NCBI RefSeq assembly: GCF_002443255.2
Contig: NW_019211458.1
Span: forward strand, 30,589,319-30,653,318
DNA: 64,000 nt
From: Varroa destructor
Taxonomy: Eukaryota; Arthropoda; Arachnida; Mesostigmata; Varroidae
Reading direction: 5' to 3'
Shown piece after piece: positions 1 to 12,200 of the stretch. Positions within the stretch are counted from its first letter, which is position 1. Every line of letters starts with the position of its first letter. The notes beneath the pieces were generated by a model. That model worked only from the letters and a program-made list of their open reading frames with translations, made no database searches and had not been told where the DNA came from. Position numbers and translations under genes: made by a program.

Positions 1-764
1 CGAAAGGCCACCGGAAGGAAAGCTGCCCGATAAAGCGAAGCCTAGTCTCAGATACGGTTTTACCACAGCGAGATTTTTTAAAAAGGTAGGCTAATCAGCC
101 CACCGAAAATCAATAGCCGCATGTGGACACGTAATTTTGTTTTATCACCAATCAATGCGAGATTACCATAGACCTGACCTTTAAAGGACAAACTGAGTAT
201 TATTTACGTACTTATACGTACGGGAGCTGCTTGCTGAAAAATAGAGCTATGTTAATTTGGCTAATAGAATATTTGCAAAGATTTAACAAAATAGTCCAGA
301 GGAACGGACAGCAGTACATGAACGATTCGAAGTTAAAAAAAACTAGACTTGACTAAACAGAAGTTCGAATAGCCATAATGGCACTTGCTAAACGCTAAAG
401 GATTGCTAAACGCAAAACCGTGCTCATTGAGGCAATATTCTACTGCAAGGGAGCGATAAACGATCCATCTAATCATAGATCTCCCTTGCCTTCTCACCTC
501 TTTCCTTATCTTGTCTCTGGGCGGCTGGCATATGAATATCGTTATTTTGTTTAAGGAGCATGTTAGTGTAAATCTCTTCATCTACCCAAGTGCTTTGGAT
601 GTGTTCTGTAAGTGTTTAATTCGAATCGTGTATACATTGATTCATTTATGTGACTCCATCATAGTCAGCAGCTTACTCGTCAGCTAATGGTTAGTAGTGC
701 TCTTTATTTGTATCTAGCCAGAGGAACGTTCACGGCACTATAGGCTCATCAACTTACTTGGAAT
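1..764. other. Upstream flank of the HAO gene, no gene seen
   Basis: AT-rich sequence with no recognisable exon or RNA gene. The last bases must hold the promoter and 5' UTR of the oxidase that starts at 765. An in-frame TAG at 741-743 closes the reading frame just upstream of that start. I see no convincing TATA box or initiator. Confidence 0.6.
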
Positions 765-3700
765 ATGGCCACTTCTGCAAGCATAACCTGTGTCAAGGAT
801 CTCGAAAGCAGGGCAAGTGAAAAGATCGGCTCGAAGGCATGGGATTACTACCGTAGCGGAGCAGATTCGGAAAGCACGCTCAGGGACAATGAAGATGCGT
901 TCCTCAGGTAGGTGAACGACGAACGATTTAACATGCATTATTTGAATGTTAAAATGAGAAATGATCGAGATGGTCGTAGCGAGTGGCCTCACAGATGATA
1001 CGAACGAAGCCTGTTGCATCTTCAACTAGATTTTTCCGCCTTGCAAACGCGTTTTTTCGTTCCAGAAGTGCCGTTCTGCCGAAGAATACTTTGGATGCTC
1101 ATACTCTCAATCTCTGCCGGTAGAACGCTTTTGCGGCACTATCCATCTTCATGTCAAATCATTTTTGTGACCTACTAGAAACATTCATGACACCGACTTG
1201 TATGATGAACTTTGCTTTCGAGTTTTAAACGTGATGAAATCTTGAAAAATATTTACAGATGCAAACTCTGTTCTGACATCATTTGATTCTAATATCAGGT
1301 ATCGGTTCCGTCCGCGCGTACTCAGAGACGTTTCAAATATTGACTTATCTACTAAGATCTTGGGAACGACCATCCGGCTTCCGATATGCTTGGCGCCGTC
1401 GGCAATGCAGAGAATGGCTTCGCCACGAGGTGAACTTGATACGGCCCGGGCTGCTTCAAAGAAGGGTAACTCAGCTGACGTGTGTGTACAGATAAACCGT
1501 CATGTATATTTAGGGAAGAGAGCATGTACGAATTGTATTGATATTAATTCTACTCATACTCGATTTTTCTGACTAATCAATCAAATCTTTAAGGCACAAT
1601 TATGATACTATCGACTCTGTCGACCACCAGCCTTGAGGACGTCGCGCACGAGTTCCACAATTGGTCAACTGGGCACGGGGCGCTTTGGTTCCAGCTGTAT
1701 ATTTACAAGGACCGCGAAATCACGAAGAACCTGGTAAAACGCGCAGAGGGCTCCGGCTTCCAGGGACTGTGCGTCACCGTTGACACGCCTTATCTCGGTA
1801 GGTCCAGAGACCGAATGTATAAATAGCTTCATGTTATGGTATCTGTGTATATGTGACCACTTCTGAGGTTCTATTCTTTAATTCGTAGAAAATATTACGC
1901 CATTGGATTTACGCATCGAACTTTGATATGTTGAGCGGGTCGTATTGTTAGACTTCTGCAGAGAGTTATGCGCATATTGAAGCTTCAAAAATTGAGAATT
2001 TGGGCTGATATATTCTATATACTTAGATGAGAATAGATAGGATTGATAATGGCCACGAACAGAAAAAAGACGACGACTATAAATTACTAAAAGCGGAAGC
2101 AGCATTGATTGGCCGAGGAGCAAATCAGCTATTTAGTCCGTTTATAATTAGTACAATAATAGCTAAATAAGCCGGTTATTTATACTTATTTGCCAGTTAT
2201 TTTTTGTCGTGTCTGCGACAAGACTTTTATTTTTAGCCTTACAGATGTTCGCATAAATCCATACTGTATTATTATCGCTGCGTTTTTTAGGAAATCGGCG
2301 AGCCGACGCCCGAAATCGGTTCGAAATGCCACCCGGATTATCGTTGCGTAATTTTGCGGGTGTTCGTCCCGAGATGACGTATGGTCAGGCAGAAGAGAGT
2401 TCTTGGCTTCTCGAGTACACTCAAAGCCTATTTGATGACAGTGTTTCGTGGAAGGACATCGCCTGGTTACGTGAAATCACACATATGAAAATAATTCTCA
2501 AAGGAATCGTTACTGGTGAAGCATTTTTTCTAAGCTTTCTCTGTAGCCTCGTGGCCTATATGTAGTAAGCAATTGTACAAAACGACTTTAATGAACCTTG
2601 TCGCGGAAGTCATACATGGGTGTCCAAACCAGCACGATTTCGCCTATTCTGCTACAATATAAATAGCCTCGTCTCTCCCGTCGAATTCAAACCTGTGGTC
2701 TGACTTAGTCGACCATCGGCTGACGTCAAATAGAGACCCTATCGTGTTTTGAACGACTCCAGCCATAGTACATATAAATATTTAATAGACAATTTCTGTC
2801 TCGGTAATGCGTCAATGGAACTTATTTACCTGCTAAACTTGAAGGCATATGAATTAATCTAGGTTCGAAACCGGGCGTAGAGACACTTTGTTTCATAGTG
2901 AAGGAGAACAGCCATCCAAAGCAATGTCGTTTAAGACAGTACCGATGATACGACTCGAAAAGGATCGTTCTTTGTTTACTAAACTGCACTCATAAATGGT
3001 TACGTGTAGCAATACGCTGCAGACATCACGGTATTAGAAAAAAATCGGTAGCATAATTATCATATGATTTATAGAAAGGATATGCTCTGCTAGGAAGAAG
3101 GACATTATGTGCACGAATCCATTCATCAATCCGTCTAACTAATTGATAAACTTAGCGTTACTTATAATTAGCTGAAGATGCTGAGCTGGCCGTTCACCAC
3201 GGAGTTGATGGGATTCTCGTTTCGAATCATGGAGGTCGCCAACTGGATGGAGCGCCAGCTACGGTGAGACAAAAACTAACCCGGAGCACGCTTGTATCAA
3301 TGTCTGTTACTGGGGTACAGTTTAATATAAAGGCCTAAATTTCCAAGACAAATCTAACGGTCTCTTTTCTTTTGTCCTTACAGTTGGATGCGTTGGCAGA
3401 AGTAGTGCCAGCAGTGCAAGGTGCGGGTGGTGCCCAATGTGAGGTTTACCTGGATGGTGGAGTGAGGAGTGGAACAGATGTGGCTAAAGCTATCGCACTC
3501 GGCGCACGTGCCGTGTGCATTGGCCGGCCCGTTCTTTGGGGCCTCGCGCATAACGTAAGTAATGCTGTTCCGGTTCACAAGTCATCCCAGGAAAAAGATA
3601 ATGTACAACGATATCACATGTATTATATATCTTTTTCGTAGTTCACAGCATGTGCCGTCGTTCTCAAGTTTTGCTCTAGCAAGGTCAAAACGAAAAATGC

Positions 3701-4187
3701 TTGCAAACTATGTGATACAGTAAAGTATATGGACGAGAAGAGTTTGATCTATGAAAGTTGTGCTACACCTCTTGACAAGGCGAAACCTAAAGCGAAGTAC
3801 ATTTGCCTCAAAGTCAGTCTTTGAAGTACAAGTTTTAAACAACGGCTGCATTTCGTTTCATGGTACACTACGATTTGAAAGGGAACAATTAAGTACTGTT
3901 GTCGCATTACCCGATGGACACCTTTATTAATTAAAAATTAACTGCAACAAAACAACCTTCTGAAAAAGCAAACGAATATACTTTATTGCTATTATCAGTG
4001 TTATTATTGACTCGTGGGTCAATTTTATGTTACGTTTGATTTGTAAACGTAGGGTGCAGCGGGTGTTGAAGAAGTCCTGTCAATTATGGGTAAGGAACTG
4101 CGCTCGACAATGGGTCTTCTGGGAGCAACGAACGTTAACGAAGTTACGTCGAACATGATTACTCGCGCGGCCTCTTGCAAACTTTAA
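765..4187 (+). CDS. HAO1: 2-Hydroxyacid oxidase (glycolate oxidase family), 7 exons
   Basis: FMN-dependent alpha-hydroxyacid oxidase that oxidises 2-hydroxy acids such as glycolate to 2-oxo acids with release of H2O2, in peroxisomes. Coding exons are 765-907, 1299-1465, 1594-1797, 2291-2515, 3172-3263, 3384-3554 and 4053-4187. All junctions are GT-AG and keep frame, giving 378 aa (human HAO1 is 370). The start is fixed by an in-frame TAG at 741-743. Family motifs seen in order: DYYRSGA near residue 27 (Tyr of the active site), [22 protein letters not shown] (active-site Tyr), [22 protein letters not shown] (catalytic Lys), [10 protein letters not shown] (catalytic His and Arg), [12 protein letters not shown] and IGRPVLWGL (FMN phosphate site). 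The last three residues, CKL, fit a PTS1 signal. One oddity is that the Trp of human LSSW (W110) is Leu112 here (LSTL). The gene is tail-to-tail with syntrophin. Assignment to the family is firm; the in vivo substrate is not. Confidence 0.95.
2801..2878 (+). repeat. tRNA-like relic (possible SINE head) in HAO intron 4
   Basis: A good B-box-like segment (GGTTCGAAACC, about 2861-2871) lies some 45 bases after an A-box-like segment (GCGTCAATGG). Spacing resembles a tRNA, but the ends do not pair as an acceptor stem. It could be a decayed tRNA copy or the head of a tRNA-derived SINE. It is on the sense strand of the host intron. Confidence 0.3.
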
Positions 4188-4204
4188 CTATGCCTAACCT
4201 AAAT

Positions 4205-4210
4205 AATAAA
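4205..4210 (+). terminator. Poly(A) signal of the HAO gene
   Basis: AATAAA lies 18 bases after the TAA stop of the oxidase, so the 3' UTR would be very short. No competing signal is nearer. Confidence 0.6.
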
Positions 4211-5460
4211 TGAAAACCGTTACTTGCATAAATGTATCCAATAGATGGTAAATAGTATTCACGATGATTCGTAAAAGATGCATTATAGTTAAACGTTTTA
4301 ATACCGTTTTAATAACATCGTTTTAATTTCAAAATTTTTCGTTCAAAATGGTCCGCGGGGGAAATGGTATGAATGAAAAACAAAGAACTAGTTTAATCGT
4401 GTTCTCACCTTTTTTCTCAAGACCAACCATAGAAAATGCCGACGGAGCGATACAAAGATTTGTTTCGAAAAATATATATATATATGCGCTTCTGTGCATG
4501 TATAGACGTTTATTATACTTTGTAAGAGATATTTTTTACTACAACGAAACCTATGGACGTCGCCAAGGGGCGGCTATCTGGTTTTAAAGACATTAATCTA
4601 AATACTCGAATACTGAGAATACAAAAAAGCACTGAACGGTGCGAATATAAACGATTTCCATATATATTATTGTAAAAAGAGTTACATTTTGATTTCATTT
4701 TTTTAAAGCTCTGTAAATGTATACGTATTAGTGCTATAAATACGTTTTGTAAACACGTCTCACTTACGATTTTCACACAGGCTCAGGCACGTACGGCAAT
4801 AAACTAATTCCCCTCGATCTTTTTTTTAGCTATAATTAAGGAAAATTCGCGAAATTTCGGGCTGGCGCCTTAGCTTGCGTCAACGGGGAGATATGCCATA
4901 ATCTGTGTTCTTTGTTTTTAGAAGTAGCACCAATTTAATTATATTACAGATAGCGAATAGCCACAAGAACGTCATTGATAAGATACGCAAGGTGTGTGCT
5001 TCGGTGCGTTTGAACATCAGTCGGACAGGTAAACTACCTAGAAGCTTCTGCCCGTATGATTATATATTAATGTATATAATGCTTTACAAATAGTCAGGTA
5101 ACGTTTTTGCTAACTTTTAGCTAGCTCAACAATAATCAGTTTCAATGTCAAGTTCAACATGGTTCTAAACTGACGTTTCCTTCAAGGAAGTTATATGACC
5201 AGTACTATTTTACAAAGAAGGTAAAGTTTGTTATTTTCGTTAGATTTCTCCGGTTAACAGTAGACGAAATTCGTATCGTCTCAATTTTATGGTCATTGCT
5301 TAGAGTTGAGAGTGGTACCGCAGATATACTCCTGAATATATTCCTGGCACCCTCAGTCGCCATATAGCTGCTTTTCTATACATCATCGCCTAAATCTCGT
5401 AATATATTCTATTCAATATTAACATGAAATAATTAAAAGTACGTATATATATATACGAAT
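4211..5460. other. Tail-to-tail spacer between HAO and syntrophin
   Basis: AT-rich, with short TA runs near 4473 and 5442. It presumably holds the syntrophin 3' UTR (minus strand). No AATAAA on the minus strand was found close below the syntrophin stop; an ATTAAA variant lies near 4933-4938. No other gene is visible. Confidence 0.5.
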
Positions 5461-6214
5461 TTATGCTGCAAGTCCTAGGCGTGCAAGTTTCGCTGACAGG
5501 AACGTATGGAGCGTAAAGACAGCCGGTTTTGGTGATCCGAGCATGTCGAGCTCCTGGGAAATACAGTCAATAAAAGAAACAAATTAAATACGTTCAGCAA
5601 CACGAAAGCGAGGATGCACAGATCTATGTCTATTTTCAATGAAACATATGTATAAACGTATAATATAAATTGCTATTATTACCTATGATATTTTTACGCA
5701 AAGTAATGGACACTATAGGTTCCATATATGTTTAACGGCCATACATAGGGAGAACGTGTATCATAAGCTTAACGACCTCATATGTAAAACGCTGAGGACA
5801 TAAATAGTCGAAATTTTTCATTTATTATTATCATCTACTAACCCGAGGTATGTCCTCCCTTTTGAACTTGAGAAACAGCAGGCGCTGGCCATCGTCGCCA
5901 GACTTTTCGATGTCTTCGAACGAATGACTCCACAGATGGCGCTCGTCCTTAACGCCATCCACCCTTTCGAGACTGAGGCCGTCGTCTAAATGAACTGTCA
6001 AAATGCACTCCATAGCCGACGCACCCACAGAACACTCTGATAATACAGTCAGATTAAAAATGGGCCGACAGTATTCCCTCCCATTAGAATGTATAATAGG
6101 TGGAAATTTCATGCAAGTGCTAAGCGTCAAGCTTGTTATGTTCGTCATTGCTACGCCATCATCAGAGACCATATTTTTTTTAATCATATATAGGGTGAGG
6201 CAAAGTTTCTTACT

Positions 6215-6257
<43 letters not shown>

Positions 6258-9200
6258 ATGTAAAGTAGACACTGTCAAACTGGCAAAAGACTTTTGTCCC
6301 ATCTTGACCAGCATTATTCACAGACACGTCACCGTAAGCTTTTCCTGTGCGCGTTTTTCTGCTTTTTCCGATATCTTCACAAATAGTCCCGCAGTGTAAG
6401 AGTGTTCTCACCGAACTTTACGGTTTTGATCGAGGCCACGCAGTCGTGTGGGCCCTGAATGAGAGCTCGTAACCAGGCAGAACGAGACGATGCCGTTTCG
6501 CAACGTAATACACGCTGTTCGACCCCTTTAGGTGTCCCAATCCGTATCGAAAAACAGAATTCCTCGGGACTACATAGGCCGGCTACGCCCAGAGCAGAAA
6601 CGCCCGAAGAGGACCTCTCTAAACTACATCCGCGACCACTGCTCAATGAATAACGGCCAGGTGAATTTCGAGAAAGCGAATGCGTCGATCCAGCTCGTGA
6701 CGACGAACGTCCAATACTATTTGCAACGACACTTTAAAGAGAGTGGGCCCATGTTACTCAAAATAAGCCGTGAATGAAGAAAGGTGTGCGTTATTCTATA
6801 CAGATTCGAACTCGGGACTGTTCTGAGCATTGATAGATATCCCGTTCTCGTATGTGTCCATCAAAGAAGCAGTTTATCAGTAACTAGCTCATTTAACTAT
6901 TGCATAGGCTTTACTATCATGCGTTTTCTGTAGTCAATTGTCATACCGAATGACGTAAAGCGGTTTGCTTGTTACCGGGACTGCCCAAGCCTCACGCGTC
7001 CACGGAACGAGATCGTAGAACAGGAGTTCACTTCCTGTCAGTGCAACAAATACAGGATTCCAGACACGATCCATTAAACATTGCCGCTCCGCTGTGTCGG
7101 ACACCTGTAAAGCAGAAGGTGCTTTTGGCTCCCTCTCGCAAAGCCAGCCCATGTAAACCACGCGTCCAGAGTCCAATACGTCTCCTGGGGAAAACGGTAA
7201 AAATCGATTGCGATACAAATTGTAGTAGTAGGCGATGCGCTAGTCGTTATGTGAGGTCTGGTGATGGCGATGGCATCAGGTAGGCTGTTCCAAAAGAGAA
7301 GATTCTATTAAGGTTTTCTTAAATTAAGCAAAAGGAAACCGGTAGATAAGAGAAATGATCTCATGTGCTTACCGGTAATAGAATTTGTGTCATCTAGTGC
7401 TTTCTGATTTAGGTCACTAGCGACCGCGTTGATCGCCCGAAGCCACAACGCTGCTTGATGCGAATCTGAACATCGTAAGATGCACGTGTGCCGTCGATCA
7501 GGTGAATGTATTTCAATTACTCTGTTCACAAGATAATAAAGAAAAACCACATTTTTTCTTTTACTACTTATGGATGGATAAGTTGGTCAGGGGGCACCTC
7601 AAGACAGACTCAAGTTAAGAAGCTGACATGATTTAGATAACAAATTAAATCGGCAGAATTCCGCCTATATTTGAAGGACGGAATTAGACGGATAACTCTA
7701 TTGTGCTAGTTTAACTATTCCTCTGGATGATATTATTTTCACACACAAAATAAGCAAAAGTTTCTTGACTGCTTGAGAGTTTTATTTCTACATCCGTACA
7801 ATAGATACACACTACATATATATTTATGCCGTATATATACCCGCTAAATGAGCTTTCTTCAAACTGTCAAGAGAATCGTTCCCTTCAAGATGCGTGCAAT
7901 TTTCGAGGAATGTATCAGCCGTTTCGACTGAAGTGATCTATCTATGAGATGATCTACGAAGCCGCTGAGAAATTGCTCTACCTATTTTCGGCATCCAAAG
8001 GCAACGAAAGATTCCGTACGATGAGCGCTAGAGTGAGCGGCACCCGTCTTGATGAAGCACAATCGGCCGTTGAAAGCGGCTCAGGATTTGCCATTCCTTC
8101 AAGTTGCCAGCCAATCTCGGACAAGAGAGAGACTTTACGAAAATACGGCGTCACTTCCTTGACGAACTTAACTGCAAAAAGGAAATGAACAAATTTACAT
8201 CAAGGTCATACCTTACTACCACACTAAACGACAGTGACTGGGAACAGCTACGTCATGTCTCAGCAGCGCAGCTTGACGGGGGCTTAGTCTACTTTATTAC
8301 ACAAAATTTAGAGATCCAGGCTTAACCAGCAAGATCTGCATAATCACTGCTTGGCTTAACTATAGGCACGTTTCGAAGCGGACATTTAGCCTTCAAGTAT
8401 CCTGCATGTAAAGCTGCTCTGACTGGAAGGGCACGGAAATATGTACGTCTACAAGGAAGGAATACAGACAGATGGCTTAATAACACGCGTGCTGATGGTA
8501 GTTCAACCAGACGTTTTAGGACCTTGATTATCTTTTCTAAGCCACGCATTTATGGTCCTGCAACGCGATCGACTTTCGATAGATCTTAAAGTGCCAAATA
8601 ATCTATCGTTTACAAAGAAGCAGAAGTTAGTGTGCGTAGAACAAGAAAATGTGAATGAAATCTAACAATAATATTTGAAGTTTCCTCTATTTTTCAACAA
8701 CGATAAACTGTTGTAAACAAATTGTATCCGAATAAAGACTACGTATGATTGTCGCGCGACAAGAAGAACGCAATATCTAAAAAGCCAGTACTCATACTCG
8801 AGCGATAACAATGGGCCCCATTGCCGTATCCTGCCTTCTTAAATACTCAAGTTCTTACTAAGCAACGTTTCGATCTTGGCGAATCTGATGCTTATTTCCA
8901 ATACGGCCAGAATTAAAAGCATAAACGTACCATCTTTTTGTGTTACACACGTACAAATATTGTTCTATACCTTGCTAGGAGTTTAGGGTAGGAAACCTAT
9001 TAAAATTATGCTCGTTTGTTTATCGTTTATCCCAACATTTTGGATAACGTTCCACAGCAGACTCTTCGCATCTAGTCTTAATGCTAGTCGTAAATTCCCT
9101 CGGCAGTAGCAGACAGGTAAATGACATTTAAAAATCAATGTCTGATTTCGCTTAAGGTTGTTCCGTTGGTCACGAAATCCATAACACGAAACGTTTTTTC

Positions 9201-12200
9201 TGCCCTGTTCCTCCATTCTTATGTAGTTTCTGGCTCCTATGACGTTGCTTGGCTAATCTCACATAGCTCCTCAATCGAAAAATGTATATTTTTCATCCAA
9301 TCCGTTCGCCTTTCTCCAGTCGAGACTGCTTTTCGTCATAAGGGTGTTCCAGTCTAGCGGAATTACAATGAAGTACATTGCTGATGGATACTATTCCAAA
9401 CGGAAAAACACTGTTCAAACAATTTTGTTCGAAAGCGAGAGCTACAAGTACAAACCTTTGAATCCTCAACACAGTTTTATCCTTGTCATTTTACAAAAAA
9501 AGGTGAATGCGGCCATCATTTTTGTTAACGTAACGTAAAACACCTTCCTATACGCGTTTTAGCGTCACCTTTACGTTTCGCTGTGTTCTACAAATGGTCG
9601 TACCTCCACTATGAGGTTATGAGTTTTGACAAACAGTCAAACTCAAATCTAACAGATTTTGACAACAAGAATTGTTTGCCAGGTGGTCTACGAAGTGAGT
9701 TGTTGAGTGGATTTGCCGATCGCGCTTATGCTAAACTGTCTATCCAGTTCAAATGTACCTATTTTATTGATTCTTCTTATGGAGTGGATAAGTCGAACAG
9801 TTTCAGATGTCGCGTCCCGTTTCGCGTCGATACCGAGGCCAGGTCTCGCCGGATTGCATTTGATTCAGTCCCTTCTTTCTTGTGTAACATTGCTATTAAA
9901 TTAAGGCCAACGTAAACTATATTCTAACTATTTCCCAACAGATTGTTACAGAAGAAAGTTCGTCCTCGCATTTCACGTCCAGTACCTAAGCCATGAGACA
10001 TTACCACAAACGGCTAGTTTTTCCAAAAAAGGAAAAGTTTCACGTTCGATGCTGATAGTCGCTAGGCATTTGATAGGAATTAGTTGTCACAAGAAATACG
10101 AGTAAGGGCTAATATTCTGTTGTAATGAGTCGTTGATAGACATAATAACACTAGCTCAAGAAAACAATGGTTTTACCACCAATTACCTCATTGCAGCACC
10201 ACGTTAGGTCTGTCTGTTCCAGGTCAGCTGTGGCGGTGCCCCTGTTTTCTCTCCGGATAAAACTACTTTGTGGCCAATTCGTTTGAATGAATTTAAATTC
10301 ATTGTGATCGCATTGGCGTAGGGCAACAGAAACACTCGCTTTAGCCTCTTAAAACTGCCTGCCAGTTTTCGAAGGGGCGAACAGAAACAATACGTTTAGT
10401 GAATGACTCTAAGAAGGCATAGTAGGACTTTTTCCACCTGTACACTTTTGCGAAACCTAGTGACGGCTCCTGTACATGCATGGGTAATGCAAATGCTCGG
10501 TGTAAGTGACCTCTGGCTTTACAGCGAAAGAAGCAGCACTTCGACTCTTTGAACCTCACGTCCGCAGATCTATTATACTTAACTACTATGCCCCTTTCAT
10601 TCACTTTACCGACGAAACTTGTTTAGCCACATAAAAGCAATACTCAAAACAGCTATTGATCGGTATAAATAACCTGCATATAGCTTTAAGACATCACGCA
10701 GAATGGCGCCTCCCACATTTCAACTTCGTGTTCTTATTTGCTTACGCCGAACAAAACGGCTTAGGGGACAACCGAGCTCCGTTGTTCCAAAATGTCGCAA
10801 TAGACTTTTACTCGGAAGAAAAACACTTGTTGGCCCAGCTGCAGACCCGTCGATTACAGTACTATAATTACCTCCTAATGTATCGACACGATATATACTA
10901 TATGTATGCTATTACATCTAAATGAACAATCACACTTCAAATCAAGAAAGGCATACTTCACGATATGCTTCAGTAAGAAGAGATCAATATTTGAGATAAT
11001 TGGCACGGTAGCCGTTACGAAATAATTATAGGTTCGTTATTAATTATTACGATTATACGTTTCTTATTTTTGATTATAGCTAGAGATTTATCTAGCGGCT
11101 TTGACAGCTGCAACTTCGTCCGACTAATTATTTTTCGGGTTCGCTTGCGAAGATCTGTGTTTTCGCTATAGTCCTACATGTGTTCCTATTCACGTAATAT
11201 ACGTACACGTAGTATACTCTATTATAGTGCGACTAACTCTACAAGCTTACTGTGGTTGAACCCCAAACCATGTTAGAAAGTTCATAGTTAACTATGCGAC
11301 CGTATTTTTTTCATATTTTATATTATAACTTTATTTATTCCCTTAACAACATTACTGTAACATCGTGTCTTCATTAATCGTTACTCAAAAATCAACCACC
11401 TTCAACGTGTTAGACGTTTACAAAGAATACCCGTTACAGCCAAACACACGAAGGCCATTCCTTGGTTCAATTAGCAGGGGCTACTTATCAAGTGCTATTT
11501 TGCACGATAATTACTATTGTGTTGTCTTGTTCCCCCAGTAAAACAAGGGCGCAGTGGTGCTACTATTGTGCCCTTGTCCGAATAGACAAAACGCGAAAGG
11601 GAAACTACAGGGCGGGGCAAGACGCAATAAACCTGACCCAAACCGTGGGAGCCACTAAGTACTACCATTTTTAGACCAACAACAACGGGGCAATAATTAC
11701 TAGGCTTTCTCTAGCTGGCAACCAGATGAGAGCCAGTCGAACGTGCGGGCCCGTCACGTAGCGATCCAATCAGACTATTACATCTCTGCGATAAAATGGT
11801 GTTATTCTTACCATTTATGTTTCACCGGGACATCCAACTTATAAACGAGCCTAATCGCTGATGATACCATCCACCACCTGACCCATACTGCGTAAGGTAG
11901 TTCTTAAATTTGGATTATGCGAACGATAGGCGGTCCTAGAAGGTATTTGGTTCTAAAATTAAAGTATGTGCTCATTGTATTGGTTGATGACGATAGTTCG
12001 GAACTGTCTTTTGCTATTCTTGCTCGGTATCTATACTAATAAATTACGACTTAATTCGTTTATCGGTTAGCTTTGGCTATTATAAGAACCCAAATTGGAA
12101 GAAAAAAGAAGAGATTAAAAGAAACCGAAAAAATTGTTCAGTTGAGGGGAAGAGACTTTGACTGCGTTTCTTTTTGTGTAGTATACTGCATATAAGTCAG

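Noticed and set aside
8322..8549. Minus-strand segment with a good acceptor as the missing syntrophin exon 4
   Set aside because: Its translation does not match the syntrophin linker, while 8171-7982 gives VKEVTPYF in the right phase on both sides.
9583..9915. 110-codon plus-strand open frame in syntrophin intron 3
   Set aside because: No recognisable motif, no splice context, composition like the surrounding intron.
10341..10604. Minus-strand frame considered as a transposase fragment
   Set aside because: No catalytic or DNA-binding motif could be matched in any of the three frames.
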